A stretch of DNA of 17,766 bases from an uncultured Peptococcaceae bacterium (GTDB taxonomy: Bacteria > Bacillota > Peptococcia > Peptococcales > Peptococcaceae): the NCBI GenBank assembly GCA_900556545.1, contig USPE01000010.1, forward strand, positions 1-17,766, written 5' to 3'. Position 1 is the stretch's first letter. Every line of letters starts with the position of its first letter. Below are positions 1-7,465 of the stretch, in pieces. The position numbers were made by a program, and so were the translations under genes. Below the pieces are notes generated by a model, which did no database searches, was not told the DNA's origin, and was given only the letters and a program-made list of their open reading frames with translations.

Positions 1-1286
1 CTTTTCGACTTAAACTTGATCTTCTCTGTCGCACCTGTTGTCAGACATTCTTTTGCATCCCTGATGGACGAGCTTCCACGCAGGATCTCAATGATCAGGT
101 CGATCACATCACACGCCTTGATCAGACCCTCCTGGATTTCTTTTTTATCCTGCTCTTTTTTCAGCAGCGTTTTGTATTTTCTGGTTGCAAGTTCAAACTG
201 GAAATCTACATGATGTTCGATGATACGTTTGAGTCCCAGTACTTCCGGTCTGCCATCGGCTACCGCAAGCATATTGACACCAAAAGTATCCTCCAGTCTG
301 GTCTTTTTATAAAGCATGTTGATCAGGTTGTCCACATCTGCATCACGCTTCACTTCAATTACAATACGGATTCCTTCCTTGGAAGACTGATTGGAAATGT
401 CTACGATGTCACTGGTCTTCTTTGTCTCCACCAGATTGCAGACATCGTTCAGAAATTTACCGATTCCGGCTCCGATCATGGTGTACGGGATTTCGGAAAT
501 GACGATCTTCTTCCGTCCACCTTTTATCTCTTCCACATCTACTTTTCCACGAATCTTGATCTTTCCGGTTCCGGTCTCATAAATCTCTGCCAGATCATCT
601 TTATTGACGACGATCCCGCCTGTCGGGAAATCCGGTCCCTTGATGTACTTCATCAACTGTTTTGTAGTGATGTCATTGTTCTTCATGTATGCCTTAACCG
701 CATCCACAATCTCACCCAGGTTATGTGTCGGAATACTGGTTGCCATACCAACTGCGATTCCTTCCGCACCGTTCAGCAGAAGGTTCGGAATCCTTACCGG
801 AAGAACTGCCGGTTCTTTTTCTGTCTCATCAAAATTCGGTACAAAATCAATGATATCTTTGTCCAGATCGGCAAGATATGCCTCCTGTGTGATTTTCGCC
901 AGTCTTGCTTCGGTATAACGCATGGCAGCGGCGGAGTCGCCGTCTACCGAACCAAAGTTCCCCTGCCCGTCCACCAATGGATAGCGAATGTTAAAGTCCT
1001 GCGCCAGACGCACCATAGCATCATACACAGAGCTGTCGCCGTGAGGATGATACTTGGCCAGTACGTCCCCAACGATATGGGCCGATTTTTTATGTTTTTT
1101 ATCCGGTGTCATACCGTTTTTATACATAGAGAATAAAATACGGCGGTGTACCGGTTTTAAGCCGTCGCGCACATCAGGCAGCGCCCGACTGGTGATAACG
1201 CTCATGGCATAGTCGATAAAAGCATCCTGCATCTCGTTTTCCATAACGGTAGGCAGAATTTTTCCATGATTAAATTCCAATTCCAT
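1..1286 (-). CDS. gyrA: DNA gyrase subunit A, 3'-truncated by the window edge; apparent GyrA/ParC chimera
   Basis: Type IIA topoisomerase A subunit, which cuts and rejoins DNA in complex with GyrB. 428 codons are visible; a full GyrA has about 800 or more. The start is ATG at 1286, 12 bases after gyrB, and its Shine-Dalgarno AGGAGGTG overlaps the gyrB stop codon. Residues 1 to about 125 look like ordinary GyrA: the quinolone-determining segment HPHGDSSVYD has the sensitive-type Ser85 and Asp89, and the catalytic Tyr124 lies in AAMRYTEARL. After that motif the protein instead resembles, from memory, the ParC-type subunit of Lachnospiraceae (DFVPNFDETEKEP, KGPDFPTGGIVVNKDDL, DIVDISNQSSKEGIRIV, YKKTRLEDTFGVNMLAVADG). 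Ile codons in this part favour ATC (roughly 24 ATC to 11 ATT by eye), whereas mnmE strongly favours ATT. The frame stays open across the junction. Identity of the first part is secure; the second part may come from another genome. Confidence 0.85.
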   Translation of the reverse strand, partial: MELEFNHGKILPTVMENEMQDAFIDYAMSVITSRALPDVRDGLKPVHRRILFSMYKNGMTPDKKHKKSAHIVGDVLAKYHPHGDSSVYDAMVRLAQDFNIRYPLVDGQGNFGSVDGDSAAAMRYTEARLAKITQEAYLADLDKDIIDFVPNFDETEKEPAVLPVRIPNLLLNGAEGIAVGMATSIPTHNLGEIVDAVKAYMKNNDITTKQLMKYIKGPDFPTGGIVVNKDDLAEIYETGTGKIKIRGKVDVEEIKGGRKKIVISEIPYTMIGAGIGKFLNDVCNLVETKKTSDIVDISNQSSKEGIRIVIEVKRDADVDNLINMLYKKTRLEDTFGVNMLAVADGRPEVLGLKRIIEHHVDFQFELATRKYKTLLKKEQDKKEIQEGLIKACDVIDLIIEILRGSSSIRDAKECLTTGATEKIKFKSK

Positions 1287-1298
1287 TTCGAGCACCTC

Positions 1299-3218
1299 CT
1301 AAATGTCCAGATTTTTTACATATTTGGCATTGCTGGTGATAAAGTTGCGCCGCGGCTCTACTTTATCGCCCATCAGCATATTCAACAGACGGTCAGCCTC
1401 TGCTGCATCGTCAATGGTAACCTGCAGCAGGGTTCTGGTTTCGTTGTTCATGGTAGTTTCCCACAACTGTTCTGCATTCATTTCCCCTAAACCTTTGTAC
1501 CGCTGAATATCAATTTTATCTCTGTCTTTGCCGTTTTCTTCTAAATAACGGTCCAACGCAGCATCGTCATACAGATATTCAATCTGTTTGCCCCGTCTGA
1601 TACCGTACAGTGGCGGCTGCGCCACATATACATAACCGGCATCAATCAACGGACGCATATAGCGGAACAGGAAGGTCAGCAGCAGAATACGGATGTGAGC
1701 GCCGTCGACATCGGCATCGGTCATCAGAATCAGTTTGTGATACCGCGCTTTGTTGATATCAAAGTCATTGCCCACGCCTGTGCCCATGGCAGTAATCATA
1801 TTACGGATTTCTTCACTGCCCAGCACCCGATCCAAGCGGGCTTTTTCTACGTTTAAGATTTTGCCGCGCAATGGCAGAATAGCCTGATAGTTTCTGTCCC
1901 GTCCGCTTTTGGCAGAGCCGCCGGCGGAGTCCCCTTCCACCAGGAACAGTTCGCATTTAGCTGACTCTTTTGAGGAACAATCGGCCAGTTTGCCCGGTAA
2001 GGAAGTGCTTTCCAGCACGTTTTTGCGCCGTGTCATTTCTCTGGCCTTGCGGGCAGCTTCTCTGGCGCGGGCAGCGTTTCTGGATTTTTCAATCATTTTT
2101 TTCGCAATCGATGGATTTTCTTCCATAAACTGCGCCATATTGGAGCCGGTGATAGTGTCGCAAATACCGCGTACTTCGCTGTTGCCCAGCTTGGTTTTGG
2201 TTTGTCCTTCAAACTGAGGCTCCGGCACTTTTACGCTGATAATGGCTGTCATACCTTCGCGGATATCATCGCCGGTCAGATTATCTTCATTATCCTTTAA
2301 GATATTATTTTTACGGGCATAACTGTTGATCACACGATTTAAAGCAGTTTTAAACCCTGTTTCATGGGTACCGCCTTCATGGGTGTGAATATTATTGGCA
2401 AAGGACAGAATGTTTTCAGTATAGGTATCGGTATACTGCAGAGCGATTTCCACCTGCACACCGTCCCGTTCCCCTTCAAAATAAATCACATCGTTCAGTG
2501 CATCTTTATTGTTGTTCAACGACTGCACAAAGTCAACGATACCGCCGGTCTGCAGATAAACTTCTTCCTGCTCCTGGCCTTCCCGTTCATCACGCAGAGT
2601 AATGCGCAAACCTTTATTTAAAAAGGCCAGTTCCTTTAACCGTTTTTTCAATACTTTAAAATCATAAATTGTTGTTTCTGTAAAGATAGTAGGGTCTGGA
2701 ATAAAGTGAATCTTTGTACCGGTATCCTCTGCAGTGCCCACCACTTCCAAAGGGCTGGCAGTGTGCCCCTGATGATATTCCTGCCGGTACAGCTTGCCGT
2801 CCCGGCGGATTTCTACCTCCAAAGAAGTAGAGAGGGCATTTACTACCGACATCCCTACGCCGTGCAGACCGCCGGATACTTTATACCCGCCGCCGCCAAA
2901 TTTACCGCCGGCATGCAGCACAGTCAGCACCACTTCTACAGTAGGCAGTCCCATTTTAGGATGCATTTCTACCGGAATCCCACGACCGAAGTCCAGTACG
3001 GTAATGCTGTTATCCGCATGAATGGTTACTTCAATCTCTTTGCCGTAACCAGCCAGCGCTTCGTCAATACTGTTATCTACAATTTCATACACAAGATGAT
3101 GCAGACCATCGGGACCGGTTGTTCCTATGTACATACCAGGACGCTTACGAACCGCTTCCAGTCCTTCCAGCACCTGAATCTGCTCAGCACCATAATTGCC
3201 TTGCTTTTGTTCAGCCAC
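1299..3218 (-). CDS. gyrB: DNA gyrase subunit B
   Basis: ATPase subunit of gyrase, which powers negative supercoiling with GyrA. The order is GHKL ATPase (EIVDNSIDEA near residue 45; glycine-rich ATP lid GGKFGGGGYKVSGGLHGVG), transducer (QTKTKLGNSEVRG), TOPRIM (EGDSAGGSA; metal site DADVDGAH) and the C-terminal QRYKGLGEMNAEQLW tail. I chose GTG at 3218 (639 residues) because GGAGG at 3227-3231 sits 8 bases upstream; an in-frame ATG at 3248 would add ten residues but has no Shine-Dalgarno. Length and motifs are those of a complete bacterial GyrB. A good sigma-A promoter lies upstream (3436-3464), leaving a leader of about 210 bases, so gyrB-gyrA can be transcribed apart from recF. Its codon use is like the rest of the window, unlike the distal part of gyrA. 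Confidence 0.97.
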   Translation of the reverse strand: MAEQKQGNYGAEQIQVLEGLEAVRKRPGMYIGTTGPDGLHHLVYEIVDNSIDEALAGYGKEIEVTIHADNSITVLDFGRGIPVEMHPKMGLPTVEVVLTVLHAGGKFGGGGYKVSGGLHGVGMSVVNALSTSLEVEIRRDGKLYRQEYHQGHTASPLEVVGTAEDTGTKIHFIPDPTIFTETTIYDFKVLKKRLKELAFLNKGLRITLRDEREGQEQEEVYLQTGGIVDFVQSLNNNKDALNDVIYFEGERDGVQVEIALQYTDTYTENILSFANNIHTHEGGTHETGFKTALNRVINSYARKNNILKDNEDNLTGDDIREGMTAIISVKVPEPQFEGQTKTKLGNSEVRGICDTITGSNMAQFMEENPSIAKKMIEKSRNAARAREAARKAREMTRRKNVLESTSLPGKLADCSSKESAKCELFLVEGDSAGGSAKSGRDRNYQAILPLRGKILNVEKARLDRVLGSEEIRNMITAMGTGVGNDFDINKARYHKLILMTDADVDGAHIRILLLTFLFRYMRPLIDAGYVYVAQPPLYGIRRGKQIEYLYDDAALDRYLEENGKDRDKIDIQRYKGLGEMNAEQLWETTMNNETRTLLQVTIDDAAEADRLLNMLMGDKVEPRRNFITSNAKYVKNLDI

Positions 3219-3244
3219 GTTTCGTTCCTCCATTTCGTTCTTGA

Positions 3245-3373
3245 TCATAAAAACAGATTCTGAAATAGATTCTGTATCAGCCTAAAAAACAGGATTTTGC
3301 TGATTTTTTTCAACAAAAAAACCAGGGATATTTTAAAACACAAAACAATCAATCTGTACAGCCTGTATTTCAT
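3245..3373 (-). CDS. Possible 42-residue leader ORF upstream of gyrB (unproven)
   Basis: An ATG-started ORF of 42 codons lies in the AT-rich gyrB leader. Its product would be basic and hydrophobic (starts MKYRLYRLIVLCFK, ends NLFQNLFL) and its TGA overlaps the ATG at 3248 in an ATGA arrangement. There is no convincing Shine-Dalgarno, and the AAA/TTT-rich composition makes such an ORF likely by chance. In many Bacillota a remB/yaaB-type gene lies between recF and gyrB; this ORF does not resemble it. I list it because of position and overlap, with low confidence. Confidence 0.15.
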   Translation of the reverse strand: MKYRLYRLIVLCFKISLVFLLKKISKILFFRLIQNLFQNLFL

Positions 3374-3435
3374 AAAAAATTCCGTTTAAAATAACCCTTG
3401 TTTTTTATTTTTTTATTCTGTTTTTACACTTTTAT

Positions 3436-3464
3436 ATTATAGCAGAAAGTTTAATATTTTGCAA
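3436..3464 (-). promoter_or_regulatory. Sigma-A-type promoter for gyrB-gyrA
   Basis: On the minus strand TTGCAA (3459-3464) is followed by exactly 17 bases and then a perfect TATAAT (3436-3441). It lies just after recF and points at gyrB, with a predicted leader of about 210 AT-rich bases. This allows gyrase to be expressed and supercoil-controlled independently of recF. Confidence 0.75.
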
Positions 3465-3482
3465 TTAAAGGCTTAGAATCCT

Positions 3483-4601
3483 TCACTTAATAATTTTCCC
3501 TTCCTGTATATAAAATATCTCGTCTTTTGCTATTTCTTCCGTCAACATTTCGATATTTGCACCAGTGATGATTGTCTGTATTTCATTTTTTTTCACCAAA
3601 TTCAATAGATACTGTCGTCTGTCGTCATCTAATTCACTCATCACATCATCCAACAGCAATAAGGGATACTCCTGATGATATTGATAAAAGGTCTGTAATT
3701 CGGCCATTTTTAATGACAAGATACCGGTGCGCTGCTGCCCTTGCGAGCCGTATCGCTTTAAATCTGCTCCGTTGAGATAAAATATTAAATCGTCCCGATG
3801 GGGGCCCCACAGGGTAGTACCCCGCACAATTTCCTCCCCCTGCCGCTGCTCTATGATATTGGCAAACAGCTTGCCAATCTGCTCTACAGAAAAATCGCCG
3901 ATGGCTCCCATAGAACAATGATAGGTTACAGTAAATCGTTCCTGCTGCTTTGTCAGCTCCTGCTGCACCCGCCTGGCCATGGGCACCAGCATTTTTAAAT
4001 ATTGCAGCCGTTTAAAAATAATATGACTGCCATATTCCACCAAATATTGATTCCAGACTGCCAGCTGACTTTTGTTCTGCTGTCGATACTGCAGCTCTTT
4101 TAACAGATTGTTGCGCTGCTGCACAATGCGTTCATAATCCCGAATCAGGCGATGATAGCTTTTGTCCAGCTGGCACAAACCGGCATCCAGATATTTTCTC
4201 CGCTCTGCCGGAGAACCTTTTACAATTTTTAAATCATCGGGCGAAAACAACACCGCCCGCAGATAATTATGCAGCTCTGACATACTCTTGTATTTGACAC
4301 CGTTGATCTTAAGCTGCTTATTCTTCTCTTTATCCACGTAGATTTCCAGTTCATACATGCGGTCGCTGCCGGCCTTCTTCATCTGCCCCAGCAGTCGAAA
4401 ATAAGGCGCATCCCAGCGAATCAGCTCCATATCTTTATTGCCCCGGAAATTATTGCCTGCTGCCAGATAATAAATAGCCTCCAGCAGATTGGTCTTGCCC
4501 TGCCCGTTAGCCCCAATCAGCACATTGATGCCGCGGTTCAGGCTTAGTTCCTGATTTTGATAATTGCGGTAGTTGAATAGGTGGATGGTTTGTAGATACA
4601 T
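3483..4601 (-). CDS. recF: DNA replication and repair protein RecF
   Basis: SMC/ABC-type ATPase that helps RecO and RecR load RecA at single-strand gaps. The 372 residues match the usual RecF length. Visible motifs are Walker A GANGQGKT (residues 30-37), the ABC signature region YGSQGQQRTGILSLK and Walker B LLLLDDVMSELD with a following D-loop. The ATG at 4601 has a strong AGGAGGT nine bases upstream. It lies downstream of dnaN but is separated from it by a terminator, a membrane-protein gene and a 102-bp palindrome, instead of the usual short yaaA-type gene. No clear promoter of its own was seen, so it may depend on the promoter at 5780-5808. Confidence 0.97.
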   Translation of the reverse strand: MYLQTIHLFNYRNYQNQELSLNRGINVLIGANGQGKTNLLEAIYYLAAGNNFRGNKDMELIRWDAPYFRLLGQMKKAGSDRMYELEIYVDKEKNKQLKINGVKYKSMSELHNYLRAVLFSPDDLKIVKGSPAERRKYLDAGLCQLDKSYHRLIRDYERIVQQRNNLLKELQYRQQNKSQLAVWNQYLVEYGSHIIFKRLQYLKMLVPMARRVQQELTKQQERFTVTYHCSMGAIGDFSVEQIGKLFANIIEQRQGEEIVRGTTLWGPHRDDLIFYLNGADLKRYGSQGQQRTGILSLKMAELQTFYQYHQEYPLLLLDDVMSELDDDRRQYLLNLVKKNEIQTIITGANIEMLTEEIAKDEIFYIQEGKIIK

Positions 4602-4636
4602 GGCTGGGATACCTCCTTCCTTGAAACGAACTTGCT

Positions 4637-4738
4637 AAATTTCCGCATAACTACGTTGTTTCAAAAATGGCTCGTTCGCATACCATTTGTATTGTCTCAC
4701 TTCTCCATTTTTGAAGCCGCCTTGTTCTGCGAAAATTT
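4637..4738. repeat. 102-bp imperfect palindrome between the membrane-protein gene and recF
   Basis: Nested inverted repeat with exact symmetry. The outer arms are 4637-4651 and 4724-4738 (13 of 15 paired), then 8 unpaired bases on each side, then perfect 11-bp inner arms 4660-4670 (TTCAAAAATGG) and 4705-4715 (CCATTTTTGAA), with a 34-base loop. There is no U-run after it on either strand, so it is not a simple terminator. A second small inverted repeat (CAGAAAT 4748-4754, ATTTCTG 4780-4786) lies beside it. It looks like a MITE- or REP-like dispersed element, or a structured RNA in the recF leader; the sequence alone cannot decide. Confidence 0.6.
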
Positions 4739-4819
4739 TTCATCGTTCAGAAATCATTCATAGTTTTTTTTATAAAAAAATTTCTGCGCACTACCAAAAA
4801 TTTCTTTCATAATTTAATA

Positions 4820-5719
4820 TTACATAAATTTTGCTAAAAAATAAAATAAATCGTATAAAAAGTAGGTGCCGATTATCCAGCTGATTAAATTGGCACTGAT
4901 ACCATAAACGGTGATGCGGTCTATGCTGCCTGTATCCATACAGCTGCGATAAATCATGGTTTCTGCTGCCAAAATCACAACTTCTACATGAAACATCACA
5001 ATCATAGCGTCCAACGGTCCTTTTTGTATCATAGATATACCTACCAAAAGCGATAACCCTATCTGGGTCAGGATATTGACTGCAAAAAATAGTTTTAGAT
5101 TTCTTTTGGACAACAGTTGGAATAAAATCAGCAAAATGCCTTCCAATATCAGCGTACCGGTGCAGGTGATGGCAAATTGCATAAAGTAAATAAACCAATC
5201 TGACGTTTTTTTAACTTCGCCTGTTTCTGCATCAAATGTGATCGTCGGCCAAATAACAGTTGTCTTTATCTCGTCTGAAATTTTAGTTACACCATCTGCT
5301 GTCACTAAAATAATACGAAAAATTTTTTCATTTCCAAATATGGATAATTGATGCTGTATTGTTCCATTTTCTTGTAAACTTCCCTGAAAATCTGAATAAG
5401 CAAACATATAACTTTGAAACTGTTCCTGTTGTACATGCAATGGATACCAGCCTTCAGATTCCAGAGAATAAAATGCCTTGAAAACAGTATCGCTAATGGT
5501 TAAATTTTGCAGGGATGCCTCAATGCTAGCTTCATCTTCCCACACCCTAGCATCATTCTTCGTCAGCAAATCCAGATAATATTCTTCCGGTGGATTTTCT
5601 ACAATTATATGGACACGAGGCTTCGGCCCCATATCGGCAAAGGCAACGGTAGGGAGCAGCAGGCTAAATAATATAAAAAATAACAGAACACTGCACAACA
5701 TTTTCTTTGTTTGTTCCAT
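4820..5719 (-). CDS. Secreted-domain membrane protein of unknown function
   Basis: I do not assign a function. The 299 residues start with a clear signal peptide (residues 1-28, likely cut after AFA), continue with an extracytoplasmic domain of about 145 residues that begins DMGPKPRVHI, and end in about four transmembrane helices from residue ~172 onward. Proteins with the signal peptide followed by DMGPKP and a C-terminal membrane part occur in other Bacillota, from memory, without a known role. ATG at 5719 has AGGAGG five bases upstream, preceded by a second GGAGG. It has its own promoter (5780-5808) directly after the dnaN terminator. It occupies the place between dnaN and recF where the S4-domain gene yaaA/rlbA is common, so it is an insertion in conserved synteny. 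Confidence 0.85.
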   Translation of the reverse strand: MEQTKKMLCSVLLFFILFSLLLPTVAFADMGPKPRVHIIVENPPEEYYLDLLTKNDARVWEDEASIEASLQNLTISDTVFKAFYSLESEGWYPLHVQQEQFQSYMFAYSDFQGSLQENGTIQHQLSIFGNEKIFRIILVTADGVTKISDEIKTTVIWPTITFDAETGEVKKTSDWFIYFMQFAITCTGTLILEGILLILFQLLSKRNLKLFFAVNILTQIGLSLLVGISMIQKGPLDAMIVMFHVEVVILAAETMIYRSCMDTGSIDRITVYGISANLISWIIGTYFLYDLFYFLAKFM

Positions 5720-5779
5720 ACGCGCCTCCTTTCCTCCATTTTTATCACCCGTTGATATGCCTGTTTTCTCTAGCTTTAT

Positions 5780-5808
5780 ATTTTAACATGAATAAAATTT
5801 TCACACAA
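5780..5808 (-). promoter_or_regulatory. Promoter for the membrane-protein gene (and perhaps recF)
   Basis: Minus strand: TTGTGT (5803-5808), 17-base spacer, TAAAAT (5780-5785), with a TG one base before the -10. It starts immediately after the dnaN terminator U-tract, so transcription restarts here. Confidence 0.5.
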
Positions 5809-5809
5809 C

Positions 5810-5841
5810 AAAAAAACGGCCCTGCCCAACGGACAAGACCG
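5810..5841 (-). terminator. Intrinsic terminator of dnaN
   Basis: Minus-strand hairpin with arms 5832-5841 and 5817-5826 (10 pairs including three G·U), five unpaired bases at most, followed by seven T. It lies 33 bases after the dnaN stop and separates dnaN from the genes to the left. Confidence 0.85.
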
Positions 5842-5873
5842 CTTAAATTTAACATGTATATAGGCTCTGGTTC

Positions 5874-6983
5874 TTATCCTCTTAATGGAAGCAGCAAATA
5901 CAAATAGCTTTCATCGTTCAATGGACGGAAGATGGCAGGGCTTAAAGATCCTCCCAAATGGATATCCAGATCGTCAAAGTCCATGGTTTTAAAGGCATCC
6001 AGCAAATATTTGGCATTGAACAAGATGGATAACTCATTGCCTTCTGTGTAGACGTTAATATTTTCGTTTACCATACCGTATTCCGATTTGGAAACGATAT
6101 TCAGATTGCTGTCACTGATATTAAACCGCAGTACACTGGAGCTATCTCTGTCCGGCACAAACAAGCTTGCCCGTTCAATGGATTCCTGCAGTGTCTTTTT
6201 CTTTGCTTTCATCAAAATTTCGTATTCATCAGGAATTACCTGACGATAATTTGGAAATGCACCGTCAATCAAACGGGACAACAGACGAATTTCTCCGCTT
6301 TCAAAGCTGATTTGCCGTCCGTTGCAGCGAATGGTCAGAACATCTTCGGCATCCTCTTTTAAAATGCGGCTGATTTCATTTAAAGATTTCACCGGCACAA
6401 CAATTTTAAAGTTTTCGTTGGTCAGATTGTCAATTTTGCATTTTTTTACTGCCAGACGATGACTGTCGGTACCCACCATGGTTAAATTATTGCCATCGGT
6501 TTCTAAAAGGGCTCCGGTAAAGATTGGGCGGGTATCGTTGAGGTTGGCGCAAAACCCTGTCTGTTTTACCAGCGATTTGAATACCGCCGGATTGACCGTA
6601 AACATATGTCCGTCCTCTAAAACAGCAACGCCCGGGAATTCTTCGCCGCGCCAGCATTTAATGTTGGTTTCGGCATGGTCATATTCAATTTTCATGGATA
6701 CAGCTTCATCATCATAGGAAAAAATCAGATTGGTGTTTGGCAATCGACGGACAATTTCGGAAAAAAAGTGGGCCGGAATCACAGCATGTCCTTCTTCGAT
6801 TACCTGTACTGGTTCACTGCAGGTAATGCCAATTTCCAGATCTGTTGCAGCAAACATCAGACGATTATTTTCTGCTTTTAAATAAATACCAGTTAACACT
6901 GGAATAGTTCCTTTATTAGAAATTGCTTTCTGCACAGTGTTAATGCCAGCCAGCAAATTCTCTTTTGTTGATGTAAATTTCAT
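5874..6983 (-). CDS. dnaN: DNA polymerase III beta sliding clamp
   Basis: Ring-forming processivity clamp that tethers the replicative polymerase and other clamp-binding proteins to DNA. The 369 residues are the usual length for three clamp domains. The N-terminus MKFTSTKENLLAGINTVQKA and C-terminus ending in YLYLLLPLRG are typical; the latter resembles the conserved C-terminal L-P-(V/M/L)-R region near the peptide-binding pocket. ATG at 6983 has AAGGAG about 13 bases upstream, a rather long spacing, but no better start exists. Its 5' region overlaps the downstream oriC lobe, so initiation and dnaN transcription share DNA. A strong terminator follows. Confidence 0.97.
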   Translation of the reverse strand: MKFTSTKENLLAGINTVQKAISNKGTIPVLTGIYLKAENNRLMFAATDLEIGITCSEPVQVIEEGHAVIPAHFFSEIVRRLPNTNLIFSYDDEAVSMKIEYDHAETNIKCWRGEEFPGVAVLEDGHMFTVNPAVFKSLVKQTGFCANLNDTRPIFTGALLETDGNNLTMVGTDSHRLAVKKCKIDNLTNENFKIVVPVKSLNEISRILKEDAEDVLTIRCNGRQISFESGEIRLLSRLIDGAFPNYRQVIPDEYEILMKAKKKTLQESIERASLFVPDRDSSSVLRFNISDSNLNIVSKSEYGMVNENINVYTEGNELSILFNAKYLLDAFKTMDFDDLDIHLGGSLSPAIFRPLNDESYLYLLLPLRG

Positions 6984-7025
6984 AAAATAATACGCGCTCC
7001 TTCTACCTCTTCTTCATTAATCTCT

Positions 7026-7056
7026 TAGTAGTATTAGTATTAGGCACTGTGGAAAT
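7026..7056 (-). other. DnaA-trio element with GC spacer and DnaA box (putative unwinding site)
   Basis: On the plus strand 7026-7043 reads as six consecutive triplets TAG TAG TAT TAG TAT TAG, then GCAC (7044-7047), then TGTGGAAAT (7048-7056), a DnaA-box variant on the minus strand. Read on the minus strand the order is box, GC spacer, then CTA/ATA triplets running toward dnaN. This is the arrangement of the basal unwinding system described for B. subtilis, where DnaA loads on single-stranded trios. Confidence 0.7.
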
Positions 7057-7211
7057 GTTTAAAACTCTCAAAAAATAGTATCCACAGGGGGCTGAGCCCT
7101 GTAGATAACTCTGTTGATAATGGGTTAAAGTTATCAACAGAATTCACAGCTTTTTTCCACTTGTGTATTTGTCCACAGATTACTAACAGTTTATCAAAAA
7201 AATTATCCACA
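7048..7211. other. oriC: oriC downstream lobe: DnaA-box cluster between dnaA and dnaN
   Basis: Boxes and near-boxes (consensus TTATCCACA): 7048-7056 minus (ATTTCCACA), 7078-7086 plus (GTATCCACA), 7100-7108 minus (TTATCTACA), 7112-7120 minus and 7131-7139 plus (both TTATCAACA), 7153-7161 plus (TTTTCCACT), 7169-7177 plus (TTGTCCACA) and 7203-7211 plus (perfect). The two TTATCAACA boxes form a perfect inverted repeat with a 10-base centre. The whole dnaA-dnaN gap spans 6984-7465. The part between 7217 and 7407 holds nothing I recognise. Confidence 0.85.
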
Positions 7212-7216
7212 ATCAA
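7188..7216 (-). promoter_or_regulatory. Candidate dnaN promoter overlapping a DnaA box
   Basis: Minus strand: TTGATT (7211-7216), 17-base spacer, TAAACT (7188-7193); each hexamer matches 4 of 6 consensus positions. The perfect DnaA box 7203-7211 lies against the -35 and in the spacer, so DnaA binding would be expected to affect dnaN expression. Confidence 0.4.
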
Positions 7217-7407
7217 TGTTTAATTGCAGTTTCTTTCATTTTACCCTGGTTATGGGCTGAAACACAAAAGCAGCAAGCCAAAGAGGAAAGTGGTGTCTTT
7301 ATGTGATGGACATTATGGAATGTGCACAGTATATATGGTGTGATGTGCAGCATGGTGGAGGGTTCTTTGACTTTAAAAAAAGAGGAAGCGGGAACGGCAA
7401 GTTGAAT

Positions 7408-7448
7408 AAAAACAGCACTGCCTGAATTGGATGATTCAAACAGTGCTG
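7408..7448 (-). terminator. Intrinsic terminator of dnaA
   Basis: Minus-strand hairpin with perfect arms CAGCACTG (7441-7448) and CAGTGCTG (7413-7420), a 20-base loop with a further TGAA/TTCA pairing, and five T after it. It lies 17 bases past the dnaA stop, so dnaA and dnaN are probably separate transcripts. Confidence 0.8.
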
Positions 7449-7465
7449 CGGTAAAGCCTGCAGTA

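Noticed and set aside
210..1136. Long plus-strand ORF of 308 codons
   Set aside because: It is antisense to gyrA, whose minus-strand frame has strong family motifs; the plus-strand translation shows no recognisable domain and no Shine-Dalgarno.
2706..3263. Plus-strand ORF of 185 codons
   Set aside because: Shadow of the gyrB ATPase region on the opposite strand.
4651..4743. 30-codon minus-strand ORF through the palindrome (ATG 4743)
   Set aside because: No Shine-Dalgarno, and the sequence is better explained by the inverted-repeat structure.
4791..5198. Minus-strand ORF of 135 codons
   Set aside because: Overlaps the 299-residue membrane-protein gene in another frame; that gene has a signal peptide, Shine-Dalgarno and promoter, this one has none.
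7213..7407. Short ORFs (36-45 codons) on both strands in the dnaA-dnaN gap
   Set aside because: No Shine-Dalgarno, no domain, and low-complexity composition; likely chance.
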